Positions 1 to 5,415 of a stretch of DNA of 6,721 bases are shown in pieces. The notes under the pieces are model-generated. The model was not told the DNA's origin. It worked only from the letters and a program-made list of their open reading frames with translations, and did not search any database. Every line of letters begins with the position of its first letter. Position 1 is the first letter of the stretch. A program made the translations under genes and the position numbers. Source of the DNA: Candidatus Coatesiibacteriota bacterium (GTDB lineage: Bacteria > B130-G9); the NCBI GenBank assembly GCA_016929465.1, contig JAFGIT010000100.1:1-6721 (forward strand), given 5' to 3'.

Positions 1-73
1 CCCCACGCTTCCGCATGGGGCTACCCACGGTCTCGCCCTTATCAGGGCGGCGATCAATAGAATCGGAAGCCAT
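1..73 (-). CDS. Possible start of a divergent gene, cut by the window edge
   Basis: On the minus strand an ATG at 73-71 opens a frame that runs without a stop to the left edge: 24 codons beginning MASDSIDRRPDKGE and rich in charged residues. The 208 bases between it and the next gene contain a promoter for the + strand, which is what a divergent intergenic region would look like. Against it: I see no good Shine-Dalgarno sequence before this ATG, and 24 open codons is well within chance. The alternative is the tail of an upstream + strand gene ending at the TAG at 58-60 (frame 1, unrecognisable residues). No function can be proposed. Confidence 0.22.
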   Translation of the reverse strand, partial: MASDSIDRRPDKGETVGSPMRKRG

Positions 74-134
74 CGAAATTTCTGGTGCTCAAATTACCTA
101 CAATCTGAGGTCACACCCGCTGCAAGCCTTGGCG

Positions 135-163
135 TTGACAGCCGAGAAGGTGCTGCTTATGAT
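135..163 (+). promoter_or_regulatory. Sigma70-type promoter for the downstream operon
   Basis: A perfect -35 box TTGACA (135-140) is followed after exactly 17 nt by TATGAT (158-163), one mismatch from the consensus -10. The spacing is optimal for housekeeping sigma factors. Transcription would be expected to start near 170, giving a leader of about 112 nt before the TTG start at 282. No other pair of comparable quality was noticed in the upstream region. The match is direct; activity is inferred. Confidence 0.72.
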
Positions 164-225
164 CGACCGGTACCTTTATTCAGTCAGTGTTTTCTGGATG
201 GGTGTATTTACCATTTATCATTTTT

Positions 226-260
226 GCGAGCCCAGTCTTTGATGGGGCATTCGGGCCCGC
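226..260 (+). other. Possible leader hairpin
   Basis: GCGAGCCC (226-233) can pair with GGGCCCGC (253-260) at 7 of 8 positions, with one A-C mismatch and a 19-nt loop. It sits just before the ribosome binding site of the first gene. There is no T-run after it, so it does not look like an intrinsic terminator. It might influence translation or RNA stability, but a pairing of this quality can arise by chance. Confidence 0.2.
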
Positions 261-266
261 TATCTT

Positions 267-273
267 AAGGAGG
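267..273 (+). promoter_or_regulatory. Ribosome binding site that decides the TTG start at 282
   Basis: AAGGAGG is a nearly complete anti-16S match. It lies 8 nt before the TTG at 282 and 14 nt before the in-frame ATG at 288. The spacing favours TTG, giving the N-terminus MRMSHK, although the ATG two codons later cannot be excluded. The ATG at 274 is out of frame. Confidence 0.75.
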
Positions 274-281
274 ATGTTCCT

Positions 282-3200
282 TTGAGAATGAGCCACAAGA
301 TTTTGACCCTTGTCTTTTTGGCATTGATGATATGCTGCTCCTTGGCCATAGCAGCGAAGATAGAGCTTCCCCGGGATGTGCTCCGCGGCCCGACGGCGGC
401 TCCGATTTCGCTCCCGGCAGATGTCGAGCCTCATCCCCAGGATGGCGAGCGTCTTGTCGCCCTCGATGGCGATGGCACCTTCATTCAGGAGGTTGGCCTT
501 GGCCTTGCTATGGCCCCCCAGGCTGAGGATGCTCTGCTCCTGGTTCCCGACTGGCTCAGGATGGACCTCTACGACATGTTCGTTCGTATGTCCACCACTC
601 AACAGGAGGATTGGGGACAGCTACTGCTCGATATCACTGATCCGAACATTATCGATGAGGTCGCCTTCACGATCGCGCATTCCTCCGAGAGCATCCTGAC
701 GAGGTCGGATAAGCAGCTCTATGTCAAGAATGCCGAACTGCTCTACCAGATCGACGCAGAGATAGCTTATGCGGACATCGTTGACCATGGCGTCCCCGGC
801 GTGGACCCGGACTATTACTCGATGGTGAAGTACCACACGATCCGCGGTGGAGTAATGGATGAATATGAGCTGCCTAGAGATATCTACTACTGGTACATCG
901 TACATCCGAAGCACGGTGACGAAGACCCGTCGATGGACCCGGCGATCACGGAGAGGACGAGCACCTATGGTTATCTCTGGCGAGAGTATCTCTTTTACAG
1001 TCCGTCTGACGAATACGACTATACGAAGTACTACGTGAATAAGCTCCCCAACGAGATCAACGACGCGGACATCGACAATTGGGGCCCATCGGCAACCGGC
1101 TATCTGACGAACGGCAGCAAGAGCTATCGAGCTGCTTACATGATGTCGGGGCAGGACGAGAAGAAGCCTCTTTTGTGCGAATGGCCCTGGAATATGTCCC
1201 GAGTGATAATCACCACGATGGATGCAGAGAGGGCATACAGCGCGGGCAAAACCAAGATGCTCGAGAACCTGGTCATGCGCTCCAACGGCATCCTGAGCGA
1301 GACGCTTACGGCAAGCGACTGGGTCGGGGTCATAGATGACTCCGATGACCCAAACATAGTCGGTCCAATCCAGGAGATACTGGAGGACCACAATATAGAC
1401 TACGGCATGTTCTCCTCCGGCGATTTCGTCATTCGTCCCTGGAGACAATGCACGAAGGTTATCATCGCATCCCGGCAGCCGAGATCGTTCTACGAGGCGC
1501 TTGCCAGCGAGACGGTTGTGACGCATATCCGGGATTGGATCAACAGCAACTATGTGACGTTCCAATTCCACGGGGCATGCGCGCCGGAGAACGCCTGGGG
1601 CGATCTGGAATTGCCGTTCGGATTGGGCTACGTCGCAGAGGAGACGAATGATCCCACGAAGGGGCATTACCCGACACTGCAGGAGGTTATCGGGAACGCG
1701 ACGCATCTCTGGGACGACAGCGTGGCGAACGCATCCCTGCCAGCTTTCAGAGATTTCGAGCCAGATAGCATGGCGGTTGACGTTATTGGCAACTGGGTGG
1801 CGCGCAACCTCCCGTTCAGAGCAAGAGGCAATAGGCCGATTCAGGCGAACCAGATCTGCTTCGAGCACAACGGCAATTGCGGCGAGATACAGGACTTGAT
1901 GAATGCCGCGGCGCGGACTTGCCTTATACCGTGCGCAGGCGTCAATAACCACACCTGGGACCACGTCTCGAACGAGTTCTGGGAGCAAGATTGGCACGGC
2001 TACCAGGTTGACTGGAACGGCAACCACACCTCGGTCGCGAAGCAGAGCGTGCTCTATGACGGCGACTTCGGCGGAGGCAAGGAGCTTTCGGCGATACCTC
2101 AAGATAGAGGCGACACGTATCCCGTCAACGCAACCTCCCGCTTCAGCAAGACATGCACTTTCATTGCAACGGTGGAAGACAGCAGGGGCAATCCCGTGGA
2201 TGGAGCGGAGATCAACATCGCAGTACCATTCTACAATGATATTAGCCAGCCTCTTTACACCGCGATATACGCGTACACGGACTCCACCGGAAAGGTGGCG
2301 ATCGACCTCGGCAACAAGAGAGATTTCTGGATGGGCCTCCGGAGCAAGATGGGCAATGCAGACCTCGCGCAGATTCTGACAGATACGGTCGAGTATGAGG
2401 AATATACCCACACCTGGGTTGTAATGGAGGGCCTTATGCCGACATTGCCCCCGATCCTGAACACCCAATTCCCACCGGGCGATTACGAATACAGGCTCGA
2501 CATTTCGTATGATGTGGAATTCGAGATGCTTTATTCACTCAGCGGAGCCAGCTTCGGTCAGAAGGAGAATGCCGGCAACATCGACTTCTTCATAGCCGAC
2601 GCCGACGAATATGCGAAGTATCAGTCGGATGATAGCTTCCAGGCTCATGAGTGGCGAGAGGATTCGTCGGGAGACAGCTTCGGGGTCGAAGTGCCATCGG
2701 AGACTCTCTACTTGGTCTTCTCAAATGAGGACACGACATGCGTCAAGCAGTTTGTGAGGATCACGGTTGACGTGAATAAGAAGGTCGGCGGGACCTACCA
2801 GCTGGTCGAGAGCTACAGCAAATTCGTGTCTATATCGTGCCGAGATTCATTCGCACTTCAATTCACTCCTGCTGAGACACCGTCGATGCCTCCGAGCATT
2901 CTGGCAGCCGGCCACCTGGAGGCGGACGTCAATTCAGCTACCGGCTTCGAGTTCGGCATGCAGGCACTCGTGGTCGATCCTGACGGTCTCTCCGACATCC
3001 AGAGCGTCGAGGTCTATTACTCCGGAATTCCGCTCGGGATATTCCTGACCGACGACGGTATCGAGCCGGACAGTTTCCCTGGCGACGGTATCTTTACCAC
3101 GCTGAACCAGATGGCTCCGAACGAGATAGCTCCTGGCCGCTATTGCGTTGAGCTGGTCGCGACTGACCAGGCAGGAAACAAGAGCAGCTCGTGGCCCTAT

Positions 3201-3614
3201 TTGAACGTTCTCTTTGGCCCGCTCGCGATGCCTGGATTTGCATCTCAGATGAATACCGACATCTGGCAGCCCGCGGCGACCGCGGATGGCGCTCCCGTTG
3301 TACTCGGAGGCGGTTTCTGGGGAACCGACTCGGTGAGAAGCGGAGACCTCATCAATTTCGCGGTGCTCGTCTCCGATCCTGATGGCCCCTCCGATATAGA
3401 CCGTGTCGAGCTTTTCCTCGAGGGTGGCGTGCCGACAGGATTCTATCTCAACGACGACGGCATCGACGGAGACGACCATGCTGGAGACGGCATATTCACA
3501 TTCCAGACCGTCCTGCCATACGGAATGGCGACTGGGCAAATGGTCCTGGAGGTCGTTGCCTTCGACAACTCGGGCAACTCGAGCGCCACCTATCCATATC
3601 TCACGGTGAATTGA
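282..3614 (+). CDS. Secreted transglutaminase-like protein with C-terminal Ig-like repeats
   Basis: A 1110-residue exported protein. Residues 1-25 form a signal peptide: basic start MRMSHK, hydrophobic core 7-23, and an AIA-A signal peptidase I site near 24. Cys18/19 lack a lipobox, so a lipoprotein is unlikely. Residues about 500-580 look like a transglutaminase-like core: Cys533 in GNCGE, followed by a helix-like ARTCLIPC stretch, His561 in HVSNEFW, and Asp577 in VDWNG, with the order and spacing of the family's Cys-His-Asp triad. Such domains may act as proteases, crosslinking or deamidating enzymes; the substrate is unknown. Residues about 612-690 resemble an Ig-like/carboxypeptidase-regulatory fold (VEDSRGNPVDGAEINI). 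Residues 872-978 and 1003-1110 are two related repeats. Residues 90-500 I cannot assign. There is no C-terminal membrane segment, LPXTG or PEP-CTERM-like signal, so anchoring is unclear. It is the first gene after the promoter, 4 nt before gatC. Confidence 0.88.
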   Translation: MRMSHKILTLVFLALMICCSLAIAAKIELPRDVLRGPTAAPISLPADVEPHPQDGERLVALDGDGTFIQEVGLGLAMAPQAEDALLLVPDWLRMDLYDMFVRMSTTQQEDWGQLLLDITDPNIIDEVAFTIAHSSESILTRSDKQLYVKNAELLYQIDAEIAYADIVDHGVPGVDPDYYSMVKYHTIRGGVMDEYELPRDIYYWYIVHPKHGDEDPSMDPAITERTSTYGYLWREYLFYSPSDEYDYTKYYVNKLPNEINDADIDNWGPSATGYLTNGSKSYRAAYMMSGQDEKKPLLCEWPWNMSRVIITTMDAERAYSAGKTKMLENLVMRSNGILSETLTASDWVGVIDDSDDPNIVGPIQEILEDHNIDYGMFSSGDFVIRPWRQCTKVIIASRQPRSFYEALASETVVTHIRDWINSNYVTFQFHGACAPENAWGDLELPFGLGYVAEETNDPTKGHYPTLQEVIGNATHLWDDSVANASLPAFRDFEPDSMAVDVIGNWVARNLPFRARGNRPIQANQICFEHNGNCGEIQDLMNAAARTCLIPCAGVNNHTWDHVSNEFWEQDWHGYQVDWNGNHTSVAKQSVLYDGDFGGGKELSAIPQDRGDTYPVNATSRFSKTCTFIATVEDSRGNPVDGAEINIAVPFYNDISQPLYTAIYAYTDSTGKVAIDLGNKRDFWMGLRSKMGNADLAQILTDTVEYEEYTHTWVVMEGLMPTLPPILNTQFPPGDYEYRLDISYDVEFEMLYSLSGASFGQKENAGNIDFFIADADEYAKYQSDDSFQAHEWREDSSGDSFGVEVPSETLYLVFSNEDTTCVKQFVRITVDVNKKVGGTYQLVESYSKFVSISCRDSFALQFTPAETPSMPPSILAAGHLEADVNSATGFEFGMQALVVDPDGLSDIQSVEVYYSGIPLGIFLTDDGIEPDSFPGDGIFTTLNQMAPNEIAPGRYCVELVATDQAGNKSSSWPYLNVLFGPLAMPGFASQMNTDIWQPAATADGAPVVLGGGFWGTDSVRSGDLINFAVLVSDPDGPSDIDRVELFLEGGVPTGFYLNDDGIDGDDHAGDGIFTFQTVLPYGMATGQMVLEVVAFDNSGNSSATYPYLTVN
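2895..3611 (+). repeat. Tandem protein repeat at the C-terminus of the secreted protein
   Basis: Two copies of a domain of about 107 residues: residues 872-978 (2895-3215) and 1003-1110 (3288-3611). Shared landmarks in order are V-x-DPDG-x-SDI, a V-E-V/L strand, G-I/F-x-L-x-DDGI, GDGIFT, and a closing strand with A-x-D-x-(A/S)GN-S-S and YPYL or WPYL. The repeats are divergent in DNA, so this is an old duplication. The fold is likely an Ig-like beta sandwich; the DDGI/GDG loops are acidic and could bind calcium (inference). Similar DGDGxFT loops occur in surface and extracellular proteins of several phyla. Confidence 0.75.
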
Positions 3615-3618
3615 ACTG

Positions 3619-3912
3619 ATGGAGATAGGGAAGGAGCAGATTGAGCATCTGGCGGACCTGGCCGGGATCGAGCTCAGCGAAGAGGAGAAGGCGACCTTTG
3701 GACACCAGCTCCTGAGGATAATCGGCTACGTCGAGAAGCTGAATGAGCTCGACCTCGACGGCGTCGCGCCGACGGCTCATACCCAGGAGCTAACGAATGT
3801 CTTCCGTGAAGATGAAGTTGTCGCTGGTCTCACACAGGAGGAAGCGCTTTCGATGGCCCCGGATAGGCAAGGCGAATTCTTCCGCGTCCCGAAGGTCATT
3901 GATGACAAATGA
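3619..3912 (+). CDS. gatC: Asp-tRNA(Asn)/Glu-tRNA(Gln) amidotransferase subunit C
   Basis: GatC is the small subunit of the GatCAB complex, which converts misacylated Glu-tRNA(Gln) and Asp-tRNA(Asn) into Gln-tRNA(Gln) and Asn-tRNA(Asn) in the cytoplasm; it wraps around and stabilises the GatA-GatB pair. The 97 residues match the usual size. Family landmarks are present in order: HLADLAGIELSEEE at the N-terminus, the GYVEKLNELDLDGVAPTAH stretch, the FREDEV motif, and the C-terminal GEFFRVPKVID. The start ATG follows the preceding stop by 4 nt, with GGTGA (3605-3609) 9 nt upstream as a modest binding site inside the previous gene, suggesting translational coupling. Its stop overlaps the next start as ATGA. 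Unusually, gatA and gatB do not follow; they must lie elsewhere if the complex works. Confidence 0.95.
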   Translation: MEIGKEQIEHLADLAGIELSEEEKATFGHQLLRIIGYVEKLNELDLDGVAPTAHTQELTNVFREDEVVAGLTQEEALSMAPDRQGEFFRVPKVIDDK

Positions 3913-4697
3913 GAGAAGAGATGTCATCTGAATTGCCTGAGAGTAGCGATTCGTTCCGCTGCGAACGTTGCCAGGATACCGGCTGGGTGGTCGAGGGAGG
4001 GGTGGCATTCCGATGCGACTGTTATGAGAGCCTGAAGCAGGACATTTTGCTGTCGCAAGCGGATATTCCGGGCCGTTATTCACATTGCAGCCTGCTGACA
4101 TTCGAAGTCGATGACAATCCTAGCTTACTCCGTGCTCGAGACATCGCGATGGACTTCGTGAAGGCCTACCCGGCGAAACGGGATGGTCTCCTTTTCATGG
4201 GCGGCTGCGGTGTCGGTAAGACCCATCTCGCGGCGGGGATAATCAAGGACATAATCTCGAAGAGCGTCCCTTGCCTGTTCGTCGACTTCAGAGCGCTTCT
4301 CAGCGAAATAAAGGAGACGTATTCCGATCCCAGGAGCGAGACATCCGAGAGTGAAATATTGGAGCCAGTGCTCGAGACGGACGTGGTCGTCCTCGACGAC
4401 CTCGGCGCAGAGCGAATCAGCGATTGGGTGCGCGATAAGCTGGGCTTCATCATCAACCATCGCTACAACCACAAGAAAGCGATGATTATCACGACGAACT
4501 TCATGGACTCTGCCGGCAAAAAGGACAGCCTGACGAGATCGACGGAGACTCTGCAGGACAGGATAGGTACAAGGCTGCGCTCCAGGCTCTATGAGATGTG
4601 CAGGCTGGTCGAGATCAAAGCGGACGACTACAGGCAGAAGCTCGCAGAAGAAAAGCCCGTCAGACGAAGAACTCGCAGGAGAGCCATTGAAGAATAG
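3909..4697 (+). CDS. DnaC/DnaI-like AAA+ ATPase (helicase-loader type) with N-terminal zinc finger
   Basis: A 262-residue AAA+ ATPase of the DnaC/DnaI/IstB group, whose cellular members load the replicative helicase onto DNA. N-terminal Cys18, Cys21, Cys36 and Cys38 (CERCQDTGW ... CDC) form a likely zinc-binding module, as in Firmicutes-type DnaI/DnaC-like loaders. The ATPase core has Walker A GGCGVGKT (98-105), Walker B VVVLDD (159-164), sensor I TTN (195-197) and the conserved RIGTRLRSRLYEM segment (218-230), which carries the arginine finger. A basic tail follows (Arg252-254, 256-258). IstB, the IS21 helper, is less likely: no istA, no inverted repeats, and the gene sits among housekeeping genes. 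The start overlaps the gatC stop by 4 nt; an in-frame ATG at 3921 is a possible alternative. The 3' end overlaps the next gene by 11 nt. Confidence 0.88.
   Translation: MREEMSSELPESSDSFRCERCQDTGWVVEGGVAFRCDCYESLKQDILLSQADIPGRYSHCSLLTFEVDDNPSLLRARDIAMDFVKAYPAKRDGLLFMGGCGVGKTHLAAGIIKDIISKSVPCLFVDFRALLSEIKETYSDPRSETSESEILEPVLETDVVVLDDLGAERISDWVRDKLGFIINHRYNHKKAMIITTNFMDSAGKKDSLTRSTETLQDRIGTRLRSRLYEMCRLVEIKADDYRQKLAEEKPVRRRTRRRAIEE
4677..4681 (+). promoter_or_regulatory. Ribosome binding site that decides the TTG start at 4687
   Basis: AGGAG lies 5 nt before TTG at 4687, inside the end of the preceding gene. The open frame extends back to an ATG at 4591, but those extra 32 residues only read the ATPase gene in another frame and match nothing, while family similarity begins at LIDISISLS, right after the TTG. 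Confidence 0.68.
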
Positions 4698-5382
4698 CGC
4701 AGAAGCACCGCTGATCGACATTTCGATATCGCTCTCGGCACGGACGGTGACCTATCCCGGGGACCCCAACGTCGTCATCGAGACAATAAAGGGAGACGAC
4801 CCCGGGGACGTTGCGCTCGTTCACAAGTTCTGCATGGGGAGCCACTCCGGCACCCATATAGATGCGCCTGCCCACATGATCAGGGAAGGCAATGCTCTTC
4901 AGAAGATCGACCTGAATAAGTTGATTGGGCCCTGCTCGGTGGTGGATTGCACCGATTGCGAGCAGGCGATCGACGCCGATAGAATTCGCAAGAGCAAGCT
5001 CCCTCTTAGGACCAGAGTCCTTCTGAGGACAAGGAACTCCGAGATCATCTCCGGCGGCGAATTCAGGCGCGACTTCGTTCACCTGACTCCCGATGGCGCT
5101 TCTTTCTTGGCCGAGAGAGGCGTCTGCCTGGTGGGCATAGACTACCTTTCCATCGGCGCATCGGGCCCGGCTGGCGTCGAGACACACCGGCAGCTATTGA
5201 GTCGGGACATTGTGATCCTCGAGGGGCTGGACCTGTCGCGTGCTCTGGAGGGCGAATACGATTTGATCTGCCTGCCCTTGAAGCTCGATGTCCCGGACGG
5301 AGCACCCGTGAGAGCGGTTCTGCGGCGTCTAGATGGAATTAGCACAGGCAGAGAGGAGCAGGACACTCATCCGGATTCATGA
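4687..5382 (+). CDS. Cyclase-family metal-dependent hydrolase (kynurenine formamidase-like)
   Basis: A 231-residue protein of the cyclase family that includes KynB, the metal-dependent arylformamidase of tryptophan breakdown. The family metal-binding signature HxGTHxDxPxH is complete at residues 53-63 (His53, His57, Asp59, His63). His167 and Glu179 fall where KynB-type enzymes place their remaining ligands. Other family landmarks are DISxSL near the N-terminus, TPDGASFL (134-141), GIDYLSI (150-156), EGLDL (179-183) and LPLK (196-199). No signal peptide, so it is cytoplasmic. Members also hydrolyse other amides, esters or lactones; with no tryptophan catabolic genes nearby, kynurenine is not supported as substrate. 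The TTG start gives an 11-nt overlap with the upstream ATPase gene. The dehydratase that follows after 33 nt may be a functional partner. Confidence 0.9.
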   Translation: MKNSAEAPLIDISISLSARTVTYPGDPNVVIETIKGDDPGDVALVHKFCMGSHSGTHIDAPAHMIREGNALQKIDLNKLIGPCSVVDCTDCEQAIDADRIRKSKLPLRTRVLLRTRNSEIISGGEFRRDFVHLTPDGASFLAERGVCLVGIDYLSIGASGPAGVETHRQLLSRDIVILEGLDLSRALEGEYDLICLPLKLDVPDGAPVRAVLRRLDGISTGREEQDTHPDS

Positions 5383-5398
5383 GCGATGAATTGTGCTT

Positions 5399-5405
5399 AA
5401 AGGAG
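5399..5405 (+). promoter_or_regulatory. Ribosome binding site for the dehydratase gene
   Basis: AAAGGAG lies 10 nt before the ATG at 5416 and fixes that start. An in-frame TTG at 5407 is too close to it, and the frame is closed by TAA at 5398-5400. Confidence 0.7.
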
Positions 5406-5415
5406 TTTGACCTTC

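Larger units (their letters stand above)
74..281. other. Intergenic/leader region
   Basis: This stretch is visibly richer in A+T than the genes, notably around 168-240. It contains the promoter at 135-163, a possible hairpin at 226-260 and the ribosome binding site at 267-273. A 75-codon ATG frame (15-242) and an ATG-less open frame (2-268) cross it on the + strand; both run through the promoter and encode nothing recognisable, so I regard them as chance. I see no riboswitch that I can name, no tRNA and no transposon end. Confidence 0.6.

Noticed and set aside
34-49. CGCCCT-TATC-AGGGCG hairpin as a terminator
   Set aside because: Six GC pairs with a four-base loop, but no T-run follows on either strand.
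2-268. Open + strand frames across the upstream region, including an ATG frame 15-242
   Set aside because: They run through the promoter and AT-rich leader, lack ribosome binding sites and encode nothing recognisable.
333-338. Lipoprotein reading of the Cys18-Cys19 pair in the signal peptide of the large protein
   Set aside because: The preceding residues (L-M-I before Cys18) lack the small residue required at -1 of a lipobox, and an AIA-A cleavage site follows.
621-2468. A 615-codon open frame on the minus strand
   Set aside because: It lies wholly antisense to the transglutaminase-like gene, shows no recognisable domain and reads like a codon-bias mirror of the + strand frame.
4591-4686. 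Extended N-terminus of the hydrolase from the ATG at 4591
   Set aside because: The extra residues are an out-of-frame reading of the ATPase gene; family similarity and the AGGAG site point to TTG at 4687.
3909-4697. IstB of an IS21-type element
   Set aside because: No istA, no terminal inverted repeats or target duplication seen, and it overlaps gatC and the hydrolase gene in a compact operon; the zinc-finger N-terminus fits a cellular loader better.
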